A stretch of 64,000 bases of DNA from Cryobacterium shii. Its GTDB lineage: Bacteria > Actinomycetota > Actinomycetes > Actinomycetales > Microbacteriaceae. The stretch spans positions 1,660 through 65,659 of the forward strand of contig NZ_SOFY01000064.1 of assembly GCF_004402595.1 (NCBI RefSeq), written 5' to 3'. The notes beneath the pieces were generated by a model. That model saw only the letters and a list, made by a program, of their open reading frames with translations, did not search any database and had not been told where the DNA came from. Position numbers and translations under genes: made by a program. This document shows, in pieces, positions 16,612 to 25,012 of the stretch (the first letter of the stretch is position 1; every line of letters starts with the position of its first letter).

Positions 16612-16696
16612 GCTGGTCCTCCGATCTCAAGGGTTCTGTTGGCCAGCCTAACGTTCAGAGTGAGACGCGGACAGGGTTTAGCGTGAAGCGGTCGAC

Positions 16697-16984
16697 GTGG
16701 ACCCGGATGCGCTGCGGGCGGCCGAGTTCGACGGCCCGAGCGTCGCCCTCGAACGCGTCGACGAAGCTGTGGCGGACCACCTCGCTGCGGAAGGGACGAA
16801 GTGGATGACCGGCCTCGGTCCCGACCTGGAGAGGGTTCTATCTGCCGGGCTCCTGAATGCCATCCGCGGATTCCTCAACGATTTCGGGGCGGCCGCGCCC
16901 CTGCCTGCGCTGAACTGGACGCTGGGGTTCGAATACGACGCGGTCTCGGTCAGGCCGAGCCGCTCCACGGCGCGGGCACGATGA
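16697..16984 (+). pseudogene. Unrecognised coding-like segment
   Basis: This frame has actinobacterial codon use and a plausible protein-like composition (DPDALRAAEFDGPSVALERV through LNAIRGFLNDFGAAAPLPAL). It lacks a convincing ribosome site. Its last codons overlap the opposite-strand regulator gene, so its C-terminus appears cut off. It could be the tail of a lost gene or a spurious frame. No function can be given. Confidence 0.25.
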
Positions 16985-17534
16985 CCCACAGCACGACGGC
17001 CGGCTCGCCGCCCTCGACCTGCCAGGTGTGCGGCTCTCGACCGGGGAAGGTCAGCGCGTCGCCGGCGTGGACGGCCACGGTGCGACCGGCGAATCGCACG
17101 GTGAGTGATCCCGAGACGACGTGGAGCGCTTCGACGTCGCAGTTGATTGTGTAGAGATCGGACCCGCCGTGCGCGTCGGGCTCGAGTTCTGATCGCAGCA
17201 GCTGAACCCGCTCCTCGCCGCGCGGCGACATCAGTCGCTCGTCGGCGTGCACTCCGCCCAAGTTGATCCGCGGAGCGTCGGCGTACGCGACATGGTGAAC
17301 ATCGGGCTCGGCGAAGAGCGCTCCGACGGGCAACGAGAGCACCTGACACAACTGAACAAGCGTTGCCACGCTCGGTGACGTCTCGTCGCGCTCGACCCGG
17401 CTGAGGAAGCCCTTGCTGAGGCCCGTCGTCTGAGCGACCTGGGCGAGTGACATGCCCTGAGCGGTGCGAGCGGAGCGCAGCTTGGCGCCGATGGGTGTCG
17501 CGGTGCCTTCCGCGGTGGGGTGGATGGCGCGCAC
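16950..17534 (-). CDS. XRE-cupin transcriptional regulator
   Basis: A 194-residue two-domain regulator. Residues about 15-70 form an XRE helix-turn-helix (LRSARTAQGMSLAQVAQTTG and LSKGFLSRVERDETSPSVAT). Residues about 105-190 form a cupin barrel (CDVEALHVVSGSLTVRFAGR and HAGDALTFPGREPHTWQV) that normally binds a small effector. The GTG at 17534 is chosen because GAGGAGG lies just upstream; a longer ATG reading has no site. It is divergent from the catabolic operon starting at 17638, so it is most likely its local regulator, responding to the substrate or a metabolite. Confidence 0.9.
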   Translation of the reverse strand: MRAIHPTAEGTATPIGAKLRSARTAQGMSLAQVAQTTGLSKGFLSRVERDETSPSVATLVQLCQVLSLPVGALFAEPDVHHVAYADAPRINLGGVHADERLMSPRGEERVQLLRSELEPDAHGGSDLYTINCDVEALHVVSGSLTVRFAGRTVAVHAGDALTFPGREPHTWQVEGGEPAVVLWVIVPAPWSGSA

Positions 17535-17586
17535 AGTTCCTCCTCGAAGCTGCTCACACATTCGTCCTTGACGATCTGCCCGGGGC

Positions 17587-17633
17587 AGCGTACCGTGAGC
17601 GCTGTAGTTGTCTATAGCGTACCGAAAGTTGTC
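17587..17633. promoter_or_regulatory. Divergent control region with two pairs of direct repeats
   Basis: AGCGTACCG occurs at 17587-17595 and again at 17616-17624. AGTTGTC occurs at 17606-17612 and again at 17627-17633, two helical turns apart. They sit in the 103-bp gap between the XRE-cupin gene and the ureohydrolase gene and are candidate binding sites for that regulator. Confidence 0.45.
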
Positions 17634-17637
17634 AAAT

Positions 17638-18636
17638 ATGCAACCGTTCAGCAAAGATGCGACGGATGAGCCCCGCGGGCCGGTGGACGCGAGTGTCGTG
17701 CCCCGGTTCGCCGGAATCGCGACCTTTGCGCGACTCCCGCGGCTCGACGAGGTCGAGCGGGCAGACATCGCGATCGTCGGGATTCCCTTCGACAGCGGAG
17801 TGAGCTACCGACCCGGTGCTCGGTTCGGCCCCGCGCATGTGCGCGAGGCCTCGCGCCTACTGCGACCGTACAACCCTGCTCAGGACGTCTTCCCGTTCGG
17901 CGCCCAGCAGGTCGCCGACGCCGGCGACATCGCCGCGAACCCGTTCGACATCGCTGCTGCCGTAGCCGAGATCGAGGCAGGCGCGCGCCAGCTCAGCGAG
18001 CACGCCGACCGACTAATCGCCATCGGCGGAGACCACACGATCGCTCTGCCGCTGCTTCGCGTCGCGCACGCCCAGCACGGGCCCGTCGCGGTATTGCACT
18101 TCGATGCCCACCTCGACACGTGGGACACGTACTTCGGGGCGCCGATGACTCACGGGACCCCCTTCCGGCGGGCGTCCGAAGAAGGCCTCATCGACCTGAC
18201 CGCGAGCATGCACGTCGGAATCCGCGGCCCCCTGTACTCGAAGGACGACCTCGAGGACGACGCCCGGCTCGGCTTTGCGATCGTCACGAGCGAATTCGTC
18301 GAAGAGCACGGCGTCGCGGCCGCCGTCGAACGCATCCGCGCCAGAGTCGGAGACGCGCCGCTCTACATCTCGATCGACATCGACGTACTCGACCCCGCCC
18401 ACGCGCCGGGAACAGGAACACCGGAGGCAGGCGGGCTCACGAGTCGAGAACTGCTCCGGATGCTGCGTGCCCTGGCCGACCTGCGCATCATCGGCGCCGA
18501 CGTGGTCGAAGTCGCCCCTGCGTACGACCATGCCCAACTGACCGCGGTCGCGGCCAGCCACGTCGTCTACGAGCTGCTGAGCGCGATGGCGCCTGAGGTG
18601 ACCCACCCCGACGGACAAAGCCCCGACCCGACGTAG
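17638..18636 (+). CDS. Agmatinase-family ureohydrolase
   Basis: A 332-residue manganese-dependent ureohydrolase, the family that cleaves guanidino compounds (agmatine, guanidinobutyrate, guanidine and others) to urea and an amine. The metal-binding signatures are complete: [18 protein letters not shown] and [21 protein letters not shown]. The substrate-side segment [10 protein letters not shown] is also present. An in-frame start ten codons upstream is possible, but 17638 gives the usual N-terminus. It heads an operon with an NTF2-like protein, an NCS1 permease and a cyclase. That context argues for uptake and breakdown of an N-rich heterocycle or guanidino compound and against polyamine synthesis. 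The exact substrate is unknown. Confidence 0.88.
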   Translation: MQPFSKDATDEPRGPVDASVVPRFAGIATFARLPRLDEVERADIAIVGIPFDSGVSYRPGARFGPAHVREASRLLRPYNPAQDVFPFGAQQVADAGDIAANPFDIAAAVAEIEAGARQLSEHADRLIAIGGDHTIALPLLRVAHAQHGPVAVLHFDAHLDTWDTYFGAPMTHGTPFRRASEEGLIDLTASMHVGIRGPLYSKDDLEDDARLGFAIVTSEFVEEHGVAAAVERIRARVGDAPLYISIDIDVLDPAHAPGTGTPEAGGLTSRELLRMLRALADLRIIGADVVEVAPAYDHAQLTAVAASHVVYELLSAMAPEVTHPDGQSPDPT

Positions 18637-18678
18637 AAGTGCCGAACCCGACCGACAAGCCCGACACAGGAGACACCC

Positions 18679-19074
18679 ATGACACTGCCCACCCCGACGG
18701 ACGAAGCAGTCCGTGCCGCGGCATCCGCCATCGTCGAGGCGTTCGCCGCCACCGACGGCCCGCGCTACTTCTCACTGTTCGCACCCGACGCAACCTTCGT
18801 CTTCCACACCGAACCTGCGCGCATCGAGGACCGGGCTGCCTACGAAGCCATGTGGAAGGAATGGGTGGGCGGCGGCTGGAGCGTGGAATCCTGCGCATCG
18901 AGCGCGGCCGCGGTGCAGGCGTTTCCCGGCGGAGCCGTCTTCACCCACTCCGTCAGCACGAGCGTGAGCACCGCGGACGGACCCATGTCCTACCGGGAGC
19001 GCGAAACGATCGTCTTCCGGTCTGATTCTGGCGGCCTCATCGCCATCCACGAACACCTCTCACCCCAGCCCTGA
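18679..19074 (+). CDS. NTF2/SnoaL-like protein
   Basis: A 131-residue protein of the NTF2-like fold: an N-terminal helix pair (AASAIVEAFAATDGPRYFSL), a strand with FAPDATFVFHTEPARIEDRA, and a C-terminal sheet (ERETIVFRSDSGGLIAIHEH). Members bind small ligands or act as isomerases, hydrolases or helper subunits. It has an AGGAGA site and lies 42 bases after the ureohydrolase gene on the same strand. Its conserved place between hydrolase and permease suggests a catalytic or ligand-handling role in the same pathway, though no active-site residue can be assigned. Confidence 0.8.
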   Translation: MTLPTPTDEAVRAAASAIVEAFAATDGPRYFSLFAPDATFVFHTEPARIEDRAAYEAMWKEWVGGGWSVESCASSAAAVQAFPGGAVFTHSVSTSVSTADGPMSYRERETIVFRSDSGGLIAIHEHLSPQP

Positions 19075-19103
19075 CCCGACCCCTTTCATCGAGGAGCCCA
19101 AAG

Positions 19104-20480
19104 ATGTCGCTCTACACCCGTCTCGACCGCCGACTGGACACCAACTCAGATGACGCGGGCCCGGTTCGCGGAACCTACTCGCTCGGCCGCGTGCTCATGA
19201 TCTGGCTGGCCGCGAACCTTGTGGTCACCACCCTTCTGACCGGCACGCTCTTCGTGCCGGATGTGCCGTTCGGTCTCGTCATCGCTCTGATCGTGGGCGG
19301 AACGATCGTCGGAGCAGCAGTGCTCGTGACGGTCGGCGCGATCGGAACGCGCACCGGCCTGCCGACGATGGCAATCACGCGCGGACCGTTCGGGACGCGC
19401 GGGAGCCTGCTGCCGGTGGCCGCCAACGTGGTCATCCTCATGGGCTGGAGCTGGGTGCAGGCGATGCTCGCCGGGATCGCCCTCAACTACATCGTCGCGT
19501 CGATGACCGGGTTCTCGAACCCCGTCATCTTCGCGGTGCTCTGCCAGACGATCGTCGTGATCCTCGCGATCTTCGGCCACGCCGGAGTCGCTCGGGTGGA
19601 ACCGTGGTTCGCCGTGGTCATCCTCGCGATCGCCGCCTACATCTTCGTCGTGGCGTTCACTACTTTCTCGCCGGCAGACTTCGCGGCCATCCCGGCGCCG
19701 CTCGAGCCGTTCTACTCCCCGGGACTGGCGTTCGATGTCGTGGTCGCGACCGCCATATCGTGGACGGTGCTCTCGGCCGACTTCAACCGCTTCGCATCGA
19801 CGACTCGCGCGGGCGTGGTCGGCTCGGGAATCGGTTACACCCTGTCGACGGTGATCTCGATGTCGCTCGGAGCGAGCGCGATCGGCTACGTCGTCCTGGG
19901 GGGCGGCGACGCGATGCCGTTCGACCCTGTGACGATCATCGAACCCTTCGGTGCCCTGTTCGCGGTCGCGATCTTCCTGTCCGTGATGGCGACGAACACG
20001 ATGGTCGTCTACGGCATGGTCACGAGTGTGGTCAACGCGCTCCCAGGCCGCCGGGTGAAGTTCCTGTCCACCGCGATCGTCCTCGGGCTCATCTCGATCA
20101 TCGGTTCGACCTTCTTCGGGCTGCTGGCCCAGTTCACGACGTTCCTGGTCACGATCGGCGCCCTGTTCGCACCGATCTTCGCGATCATGATCGTCGACTA
20201 CTACATCGTCGCGCGCGGCAGCTACAGCGCCGACATCCTGAAGGCCCAGGGCGGTCGCTACTGGTACACCGGCGGCATCAATTGGCTCGCTGTCGCGTCG
20301 TGGGTGGCCGGTGCGGCGTCCGCCTACGTGTGGGCGTACGTGTGGCCGCTTCCGTTCGGTGCGACCGTTCCCGCATTCCTCCTGACCTTCGCCGTGTACT
20401 TGGCCTTCTCGCTCGCGCGCCGCAGCAAGACTCCTTTCGAGCCCAGCCGGCACCTCGCCGATGCCGACACCTCTCGCTGA
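19104..20480 (+). CDS. NCS1-family permease (cytosine/purine/hydantoin/thiamine type)
   Basis: A 458-residue integral membrane protein with about twelve hydrophobic segments. Family traits include the N-terminal RGTYSLGRVLMIWLAANLVV, the TGLPTMAITRGPFGTRGSLL loop near the first third, and VDYYIVARGSYSADIL near the end. NCS1 carriers import nucleobases, hydantoins, allantoin, thiamine or related N-heterocycles with a proton or sodium ion. It follows the NTF2-like gene by 29 bases, and its last 20 bases overlap the cyclase gene. The operon suggests it delivers the substrate for the ureohydrolase and cyclase. Confidence 0.93.
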   Translation: MSLYTRLDRRLDTNSDDAGPVRGTYSLGRVLMIWLAANLVVTTLLTGTLFVPDVPFGLVIALIVGGTIVGAAVLVTVGAIGTRTGLPTMAITRGPFGTRGSLLPVAANVVILMGWSWVQAMLAGIALNYIVASMTGFSNPVIFAVLCQTIVVILAIFGHAGVARVEPWFAVVILAIAAYIFVVAFTTFSPADFAAIPAPLEPFYSPGLAFDVVVATAISWTVLSADFNRFASTTRAGVVGSGIGYTLSTVISMSLGASAIGYVVLGGGDAMPFDPVTIIEPFGALFAVAIFLSVMATNTMVVYGMVTSVVNALPGRRVKFLSTAIVLGLISIIGSTFFGLLAQFTTFLVTIGALFAPIFAIMIVDYYIVARGSYSADILKAQGGRYWYTGGINWLAVASWVAGAASAYVWAYVWPLPFGATVPAFLLTFAVYLAFSLARRSKTPFEPSRHLADADTSR

Positions 20481-21141
20481 CGGCCTTGGAGCGCCGCCGC
20501 GCACGGCGCTCCGGGACCTCAGCCACCCGATCACCGACGGGATGCCGGTGTATCCCGGCGACCCGGCGGTCCACGTCGACGCCGCCCTGGACCTCGACCG
20601 CGACGGGGTGGCCGTGACGGGGCTGCGAATGGGGTCTCATACCGGGACGCACATAGATGCGCCGTCCCATACCGTCGCCGGTGGCCGGACAATGGCCGAT
20701 GTGGCCCTCGACGAGCTCCTCGGCGATGCGCTGGTGGTGCGGGTGCGAGCGCTCGCCGAGGGCGAGGTATACGGGTGGGACCGGCTGAATGCGGAGCATC
20801 CGCTACCGGATCGACTGCCCCCGATAGTCGTGATCGACACGGGCTGGGCGCGGTGGTTCGGCGACGCACGCGCAGTGCGACATCCGGCCCTCGATGCCGG
20901 TGCTGCCAGCGAGCTCGTCGCTCGCGGGATGCGGATCCTCGCGGTCGACACGCTGAGTCCCGACCCGACCGGTACGTCGTCGGCCGCCTTCCCCGTGCAC
21001 GAGGTCGTGCTGGGCCGCGGCGGGCTGATCGTCGAGAACCTCTGCGGCCTGGATGACCTGCCCTCACAGGTGCGGATTGGCTTCTTCCCCCTGCGACTCG
21101 GCGGCGACGGGGCGCCGGTGCGCGCGGTCGCCTTCGTCTGA
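20461..21141 (+). CDS. Cyclase-family metal hydrolase (kynurenine formamidase/isatin hydrolase-like)
   Basis: A 226-residue member of the cyclase family (PF04199), manganese- or zinc-dependent hydrolases that open amide or lactam bonds. The signature HTGTHIDAPSHTVAGG is present at about residues 60-75, with the typical N-terminal LSHPITDGMPVYPGDP and the C-terminal VHEVVLGRGGLIVENLCGLD. It overlaps the permease gene by 20 bases, so the two are translationally coupled. In this operon it could hydrolyse a cyclic amide or formamide made before or after the ureohydrolase step. Confidence 0.9.
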   Translation: MPTPLADGLGAPPRTALRDLSHPITDGMPVYPGDPAVHVDAALDLDRDGVAVTGLRMGSHTGTHIDAPSHTVAGGRTMADVALDELLGDALVVRVRALAEGEVYGWDRLNAEHPLPDRLPPIVVIDTGWARWFGDARAVRHPALDAGAASELVARGMRILAVDTLSPDPTGTSSAAFPVHEVVLGRGGLIVENLCGLDDLPSQVRIGFFPLRLGGDGAPVRAVAFV

Positions 21142-21269
21142 GGCCGAGCAGCGAATGAATTCGCGCCTCGCGCTGGGTCAGATCGGGAGTCAGTGGTCAG
21201 GCGCTGGCCTTCCTGGAGGAAAAGAATGAGGGCTGCGGAGGAAATGGAGTTCAACCCTCACCGCCGATC

Positions 21270-21722
21270 CACGGGACGCAACCGATCCACCGCGCCCTGG
21301 TCGATGCGGGTTACACGGACACGACTGGCAATCACTATGTGAAGGGCGATCTCGAAATTGACATTCTGGTGCCTTCGTATGGTGCGCGATTCGAGACGGC
21401 TACCGTCGGCGGCCGCGGATTTGATGCCGTTCCAGGCCTCAGGCTTGCATTCTCTGTTGATCCGATCGTCCTCCATGTTGGCGTGATTCTGACGGACGGA
21501 ACTCCACTTGGTTTCGTGGTCCGCGTGCCCCCGGTCGAGCTCGGTGGCTGGAAGATCGGAACCGCTCCCGTATCCGGGACGAGGCTCGACGCCGCTCGAA
21601 TCCTGCATACCCTGGCGGACTCGGCGCGCCAGGGCCTTGTCGTGGCCAACGCGGGCGTCCCTGCGGACAGACTGGCTGCGCTCATCAGGGCACTTGTCGC
21701 GAGGCCGATGGCAGGGGCCTAG
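21270..21722 (+). pseudogene. Truncated nucleotidyltransferase-like gene
   Basis: An in-frame stretch with no ribosome site reads IHRALVDAGYTDTTGNHYVK, GDLEIDILVPSYGARFETAT and VGVILTDGTPLGFVVRVPPV. The order of helix, GD-x-x-IDIL strand and later beta segments resembles the middle of AbiEii-like nucleotidyltransferases such as the one at 8327 (compare RGDATIDVLIAEHVG there). The N-terminal GG...DxD half is absent, and the tail collides with an opposite-strand helicase fragment. It contains the 122-bp block that recurs at 12199. The functional assignment is tentative. Confidence 0.45.
21381..21502 (+). repeat. 122-bp block shared with 12.2 kb
   Basis: Partner of 12199-12320, ungapped, with nine mismatches by eye. 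The block lies within a longer open frame here, so this locus is closer to the source. Confidence 0.85.
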
Positions 21723-22224
21723 CGTCGGCCTCGCCCGACGCGGTGAAGCCGAACTTCGCGATGACACGCTGGCGCTTGCGGAACATTCGATCAAACACCG
21801 GTACCTCGGCGTCCCAGTAGTCGTGCACCTGTGACGTGGTAGGGCCGGGCTTTGCGGTCGCGGGGCGGGAGGCGCGGGAGATGCGGCCGATTTGTTGCAC
21901 GATCCGGCCTTTGAACGCCATCGGAACGGCGAGGAAGAGAGCGTCGAGGCTGGGCAGGTCAAAACCTTCGCCGGCGATCTTGTCGATCGCCACGAGAATG
22001 AACGGATCGGAGGGGTCCCGGTCGGACATTTCGGTCCGGATCCGGCGCCGTTCCTTGGGGGCCAGCTTCCCGTGCAGGACAACGACCGTGGCGGCTTCCG
22101 TTCCCAGGAGCGCCGCGAGCCGAGCGACATGTTCAACTCGGGTCGAGAGAACGAGGCAGTTCCGTCCCGCTCGATACGCGGCGAGCACGTCTGCCGCTAT
22201 GCGCTGGTTGCGCTCGACGACTGG
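21685..22224 (-). pseudogene. C-terminal fragment of a superfamily 2 helicase
   Basis: About 178 codons cover the second RecA-like domain. They read PVVERNQRIAADVLAAYRAG, CLVLSTRVEHVARLAALLG, then motif V-like ILVAIDKIAGEGFDLPSLDA and motif VI IVQQIGRISRASRP, and finish with VHDYWDAEVPVFDRMFRKRQ. Motifs I-III are missing. The frame begins right after the stop of an Ltp fragment, so the 5' half was lost in a rearrangement. The C-terminal YWDAEVPVFDRMFRKRQ type of ending resembles helicases of defence or conflict systems such as the TOTE primase-helicases. That link is inferred. Confidence 0.7.
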
Positions 22225-22380
22225 TCAGCCGTTCAAGTGCTGGATTGCGAAGTCGGCTTCCTCTGCGGTGAACTGCTCCCCATGCTCGCTGGTGAGCTGC
22301 TCACGAATCGACTCTGGCGACATGGCCATAGTCTCCTGGTACGACTTCGCCTTGGCGAGGGCATTGGCGTTCCAGTCACA
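22225..22380 (-). pseudogene. C-terminal Ltp-repeat fragment
   Basis: About 51 codons (DWNANALAKAKSYQETMAMS, PESIREQLTSEHGEQFTAEE, then ADFAIQHLNG and a stop) closely match the last repeat of the intact TM2-Ltp gene at 30576. They differ at only a handful of residues. Everything upstream (TM2 domain, first repeat) is missing. It is a partial duplicate or a relic of a second copy. The remaining 22381-22571 holds no gene. Confidence 0.8.
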
Positions 22381-22571
22381 TTCAGGCCCTTGGATTGGGG
22401 GCGCGCCGCATTTCAGGTGCGGCGCTACACTCACTTCACCCGAGCAGCTGACCCGACAGCCGCTGTTAGCTGAACCGAGGCGCCCCATGGGTCTTGCCCG
22501 ACACCGACGGTGCGGTCGTTCGCACAGCACACTAGATTTGCCCGCTGCACACTGTCGTTGGATGGCCGCCC

Positions 22572-24023
22572 GTGCGTGAACATCGCGTATCCAGCGTCAG
22601 CCTGACCACTGCAGCGTGGATGTTTGGGGCCACAGTCACCGGCCTGATCCTGTGGAGCCCCTGGCTGGATTCGGGATTCCGGAGCCCGAATGCGCATTTG
22701 GCGCTTGATACCGTGTACTCCTGTGTGGCACTCCTGGTGGCCTATCTCGTGTTCGGCAAGTATGCGCGCCGGCGCCGGCTGTCGGACCTGCTTCTGGCCA
22801 ACGGCCTCGTTCTCCTGGCCGTGCCGGGACTGGGTCTCTCTGCGGCGGCCGAAGCGCTGAGCGGTCCGCTCCCCGGCGCTCTCGATGTGTGGCTGCCGCT
22901 GACGATCAGAGTGATGGGGGCCGCCGTCATCGCCGCGGCGGCGATGGCAAACTTCGGACGTCCCAGAAAGCTCGCCGACATCCGCCGGTCCCAGTTCGTG
23001 CCGATGGCGGTGATCATGCTGCTCGTGGTGACCTGTCTGGCTCTCTGGGCGGCCCGGCTGAGCCTTCCGGTCACACTCGACCGGGGCGGCCTTCCGGCGC
23101 AGGGTCAGGACGGCATCACCGAGTGGCACCCTCTGGTTCCGATTGCGCAGGGCGTCGCGGCGGTATGTTTCTTCACCGCATCCGTCGCCTTCGCCGTTCA
23201 GTCACGACGGTACACAGACGAACTGCTTCGCTGGCTGGGGCCCGCGTGCGCCCTCGCGGGGTTCTCGCGCCTGGACTACACGATGTTTCCGTCCCGTTAC
23301 AGTGACTGGCTCTACGCAGGCGACCTGCTCCGCGCCGGATGCTACGTGCTGCTGCTGGTGGGCGCCGCGCGAGAGCTCAGGCAGTACTGGAGCGCGCAGT
23401 CTTTGGCCGCAGTAGAGGATGATCGGCACCGCGTCGCGCGGGAACTGCACGACGGCGTCGTCCAGGAGCTGATCTACATCCGCTCCGCAAGCCACGCGAT
23501 CCCGGCGGAAGTCGTTGTCGCCGGTGGCGCACCCGGTAATACCATTGCTCCAGGCAACGCCGCAGCCCGCATCCTGGCCGCCTGCGACCGGGCCCTCGAC
23601 GAAATACGCGCTGCCGTGCAGGCACTCGGACGACCAAACGACGAGCCGTTGGGCATCGTGCTGCGTCGCACAGCGCGAGAACTGGCCATGCGCTATTCCG
23701 TAACCCTGGACGTCGACATCGACGAGTCCATCGTCGCTAACTGGGACCAGAAACACTCGCTCATGCGCATTGCCCAGGAAGCCGTCGCGAATGCGGTGCA
23801 TCACGGCAGAGCGCAAAGAGTGCTGTTGCACCTGGGCTCTGTCGGCGGTGAGCGACAGCTGCTGATCCGGGATAACGGCTTGGGATTCAACGTGGCCGAA
23901 ACCCTCGGGCAGAATGCCGGTTATGGGCTGCTCAGCATGCGGGAACGGGCTCAGGCTCTTCCCGGTTCGTTCGAGGTGGACCGGGCCTTCGGTCACGGCA
24001 TGGTGGTGAAGGTCACATGGTAG
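22572..24023 (+). CDS. Membrane sensor histidine kinase (NarL/LuxR-type partner)
   Basis: A 483-residue sensor. The N-terminal 270 residues contain about seven hydrophobic helices with short loops and no large external domain, so it may sense a membrane-related cue. The HisKA_3 dimerisation box DRHRVARELHDGVVQEL has the phospho-acceptor His at residue 293. The ATPase domain follows with N-box IAQEAVANAVHHG and G-boxes RDNGLGF and GYGLLSMRERA. It starts with GTG and overlaps the response regulator by seven bases. The pair is therefore a complete two-component system. Its target is unknown; the large secreted protein at 25013 lies nearby. Confidence 0.93.
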   Translation: MREHRVSSVSLTTAAWMFGATVTGLILWSPWLDSGFRSPNAHLALDTVYSCVALLVAYLVFGKYARRRRLSDLLLANGLVLLAVPGLGLSAAAEALSGPLPGALDVWLPLTIRVMGAAVIAAAAMANFGRPRKLADIRRSQFVPMAVIMLLVVTCLALWAARLSLPVTLDRGGLPAQGQDGITEWHPLVPIAQGVAAVCFFTASVAFAVQSRRYTDELLRWLGPACALAGFSRLDYTMFPSRYSDWLYAGDLLRAGCYVLLLVGAARELRQYWSAQSLAAVEDDRHRVARELHDGVVQELIYIRSASHAIPAEVVVAGGAPGNTIAPGNAAARILAACDRALDEIRAAVQALGRPNDEPLGIVLRRTARELAMRYSVTLDVDIDESIVANWDQKHSLMRIAQEAVANAVHHGRAQRVLLHLGSVGGERQLLIRDNGLGFNVAETLGQNAGYGLLSMRERAQALPGSFEVDRAFGHGMVVKVTW

Positions 24024-24658
24024 GTGAGCGGATTCGGGTAATCATCGCGGACGATCACGCTCGGGTGCGCGGTCAGATTCGGGCGGCGCTTGAGGACGGC
24101 GGCTGCGAGGTTTGCGCTGAGGGCGCGAGCGCGGACGAAGCTATCGTGTTGGCGCTCGAGCACCGGCCCGACGTGGTGCTGCTCGACATCCACATGCCCG
24201 GCAACGGGATCTACGCCGCGGGCCGGATCAATCTCGAGCTGGGGGACACTGCCGTCGTCATGCTCACCCAGTCCAAAGAGGATGACGACCTGTTCGATTC
24301 CTTGCGGGCCGGGGCATCCGGTTATCTTCTCAAGGACACCGATCCGGCGAAACTGCCCGATGCCCTGCGCAGCGTGCTGGCGGGCGATTCGGCGATCAGC
24401 CCGGGTCTGGTGACCCGCATCCTCGCGGAGTTCCGAGGCCCGGCCCGGCGCCATCTCAGGCGGTCTGCTGCCGCCGCGAGGCTCAGCGCCCGCGAATGGG
24501 AGGTCATGGAGTTGCTCGGCCAGGGCGAGTCCACCGATCAGGTGGCGAAACGACTGTTCGTGTCGCCAACGACCGTGCGGGTGCACGTTTCCTCGGTGCT
24601 GCGCAAACTCGTCGTTCCTGACCGCGATTCAGCTTTCAAGCTACTCCGCAACGACTAG
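24017..24658 (+). CDS. NarL/LuxR-family response regulator
   Basis: A 213-residue regulator. The receiver domain spans residues about 6-125, with acidic pocket D12-D13, phospho-acceptor D57 in VVLLDIHMPG, and the Thr/Lys switch region (VVMLTQSKEDD, LLKDTDP). The C-terminal LuxR helix-turn-helix reads LSAREWEVMELLGQGESTDQ and VAKRLFVSPTTVRVHVSSVL. It overlaps its kinase by seven bases, which indicates coupled translation. Its stop codon overlaps the stop of the convergent DUF6907 gene. All residues needed for phosphorylation and DNA binding are present. Confidence 0.95.
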   Translation: MVGERIRVIIADDHARVRGQIRAALEDGGCEVCAEGASADEAIVLALEHRPDVVLLDIHMPGNGIYAAGRINLELGDTAVVMLTQSKEDDDLFDSLRAGASGYLLKDTDPAKLPDALRSVLAGDSAISPGLVTRILAEFRGPARRHLRRSAAAARLSAREWEVMELLGQGESTDQVAKRLFVSPTTVRVHVSSVLRKLVVPDRDSAFKLLRND

Positions 24659-24927
24659 GGAGCGCCGACCTCAGCAGTGCCGATGTCGCCCCCACTACCC
24701 GCCAGGGCGACCAGCGCGGCGCCCAGCCCTTCGGCTTCCTTCAGCGTGTACTCCGTGCTGCCGATGAGTACGTAGGGCCCATCCGCAGTGCCGGTGTCAG
24801 GGTCGACCGACAGGCACAACCGGGCAAGCGCGCCATCGTCGAGGGCCAGCGGTTCGCTCACGTGCAGCCAATTCTCTTCACCAAGACCGGGGCTATGACG
24901 GGTCGTGCACCAGGATGGGCAGTGCAT
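24655..24927 (-). CDS. DUF6907 family protein
   Basis: A 90-residue protein. It starts with MHCPSWCTTRHS, a Cys-rich N-terminus (C-x-x-x-C) typical of DUF6907 proteins in actinobacteria, followed by an acidic sheet-like region (LSVDPDTGTADGPYVLIG, EYTLKEAEGLGAALVALA). The ATG at 24927 has GAGAGG upstream; an in-frame ATG at 24951 is an alternative. The family often accompanies regulators and secondary-metabolism genes, but its function is unknown. Its stop overlaps the stop of the response regulator gene on the other strand. Confidence 0.8.
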   Translation of the reverse strand: MHCPSWCTTRHSPGLGEENWLHVSEPLALDDGALARLCLSVDPDTGTADGPYVLIGSTEYTLKEAEGLGAALVALAGSGGDIGTAEVGAP

Positions 24928-24960
24928 GTGCTTGTCCTCTCTTTGCTTCATGTAGCGGGC

Positions 24961-25002
24961 GGCACAAGGCCCCGCGCCCGAGAGGGTGCGAGGCCTTGTG
25001 CC
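24961..25002 (-). terminator. Terminator hairpin of the Ig-repeat protein gene
   Basis: Perfect 11-bp arms, GGCACAAGGCC and GGCCTTGTGCC, with an inner GCGCCC-GAGA-GGGTGC stem, start ten bases after the stop of the gene at 25013. Confidence 0.75.
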
Positions 25003-25012
25003 TGATCAACGG

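Noticed and set aside
19146-20534. A 462-codon minus-strand frame opposite the NCS1 permease
   Set aside because: Its product is extreme in Asp, Arg, His and Glu with no hydrophobic core. This is the mirror of a membrane-protein gene in GC-rich DNA.
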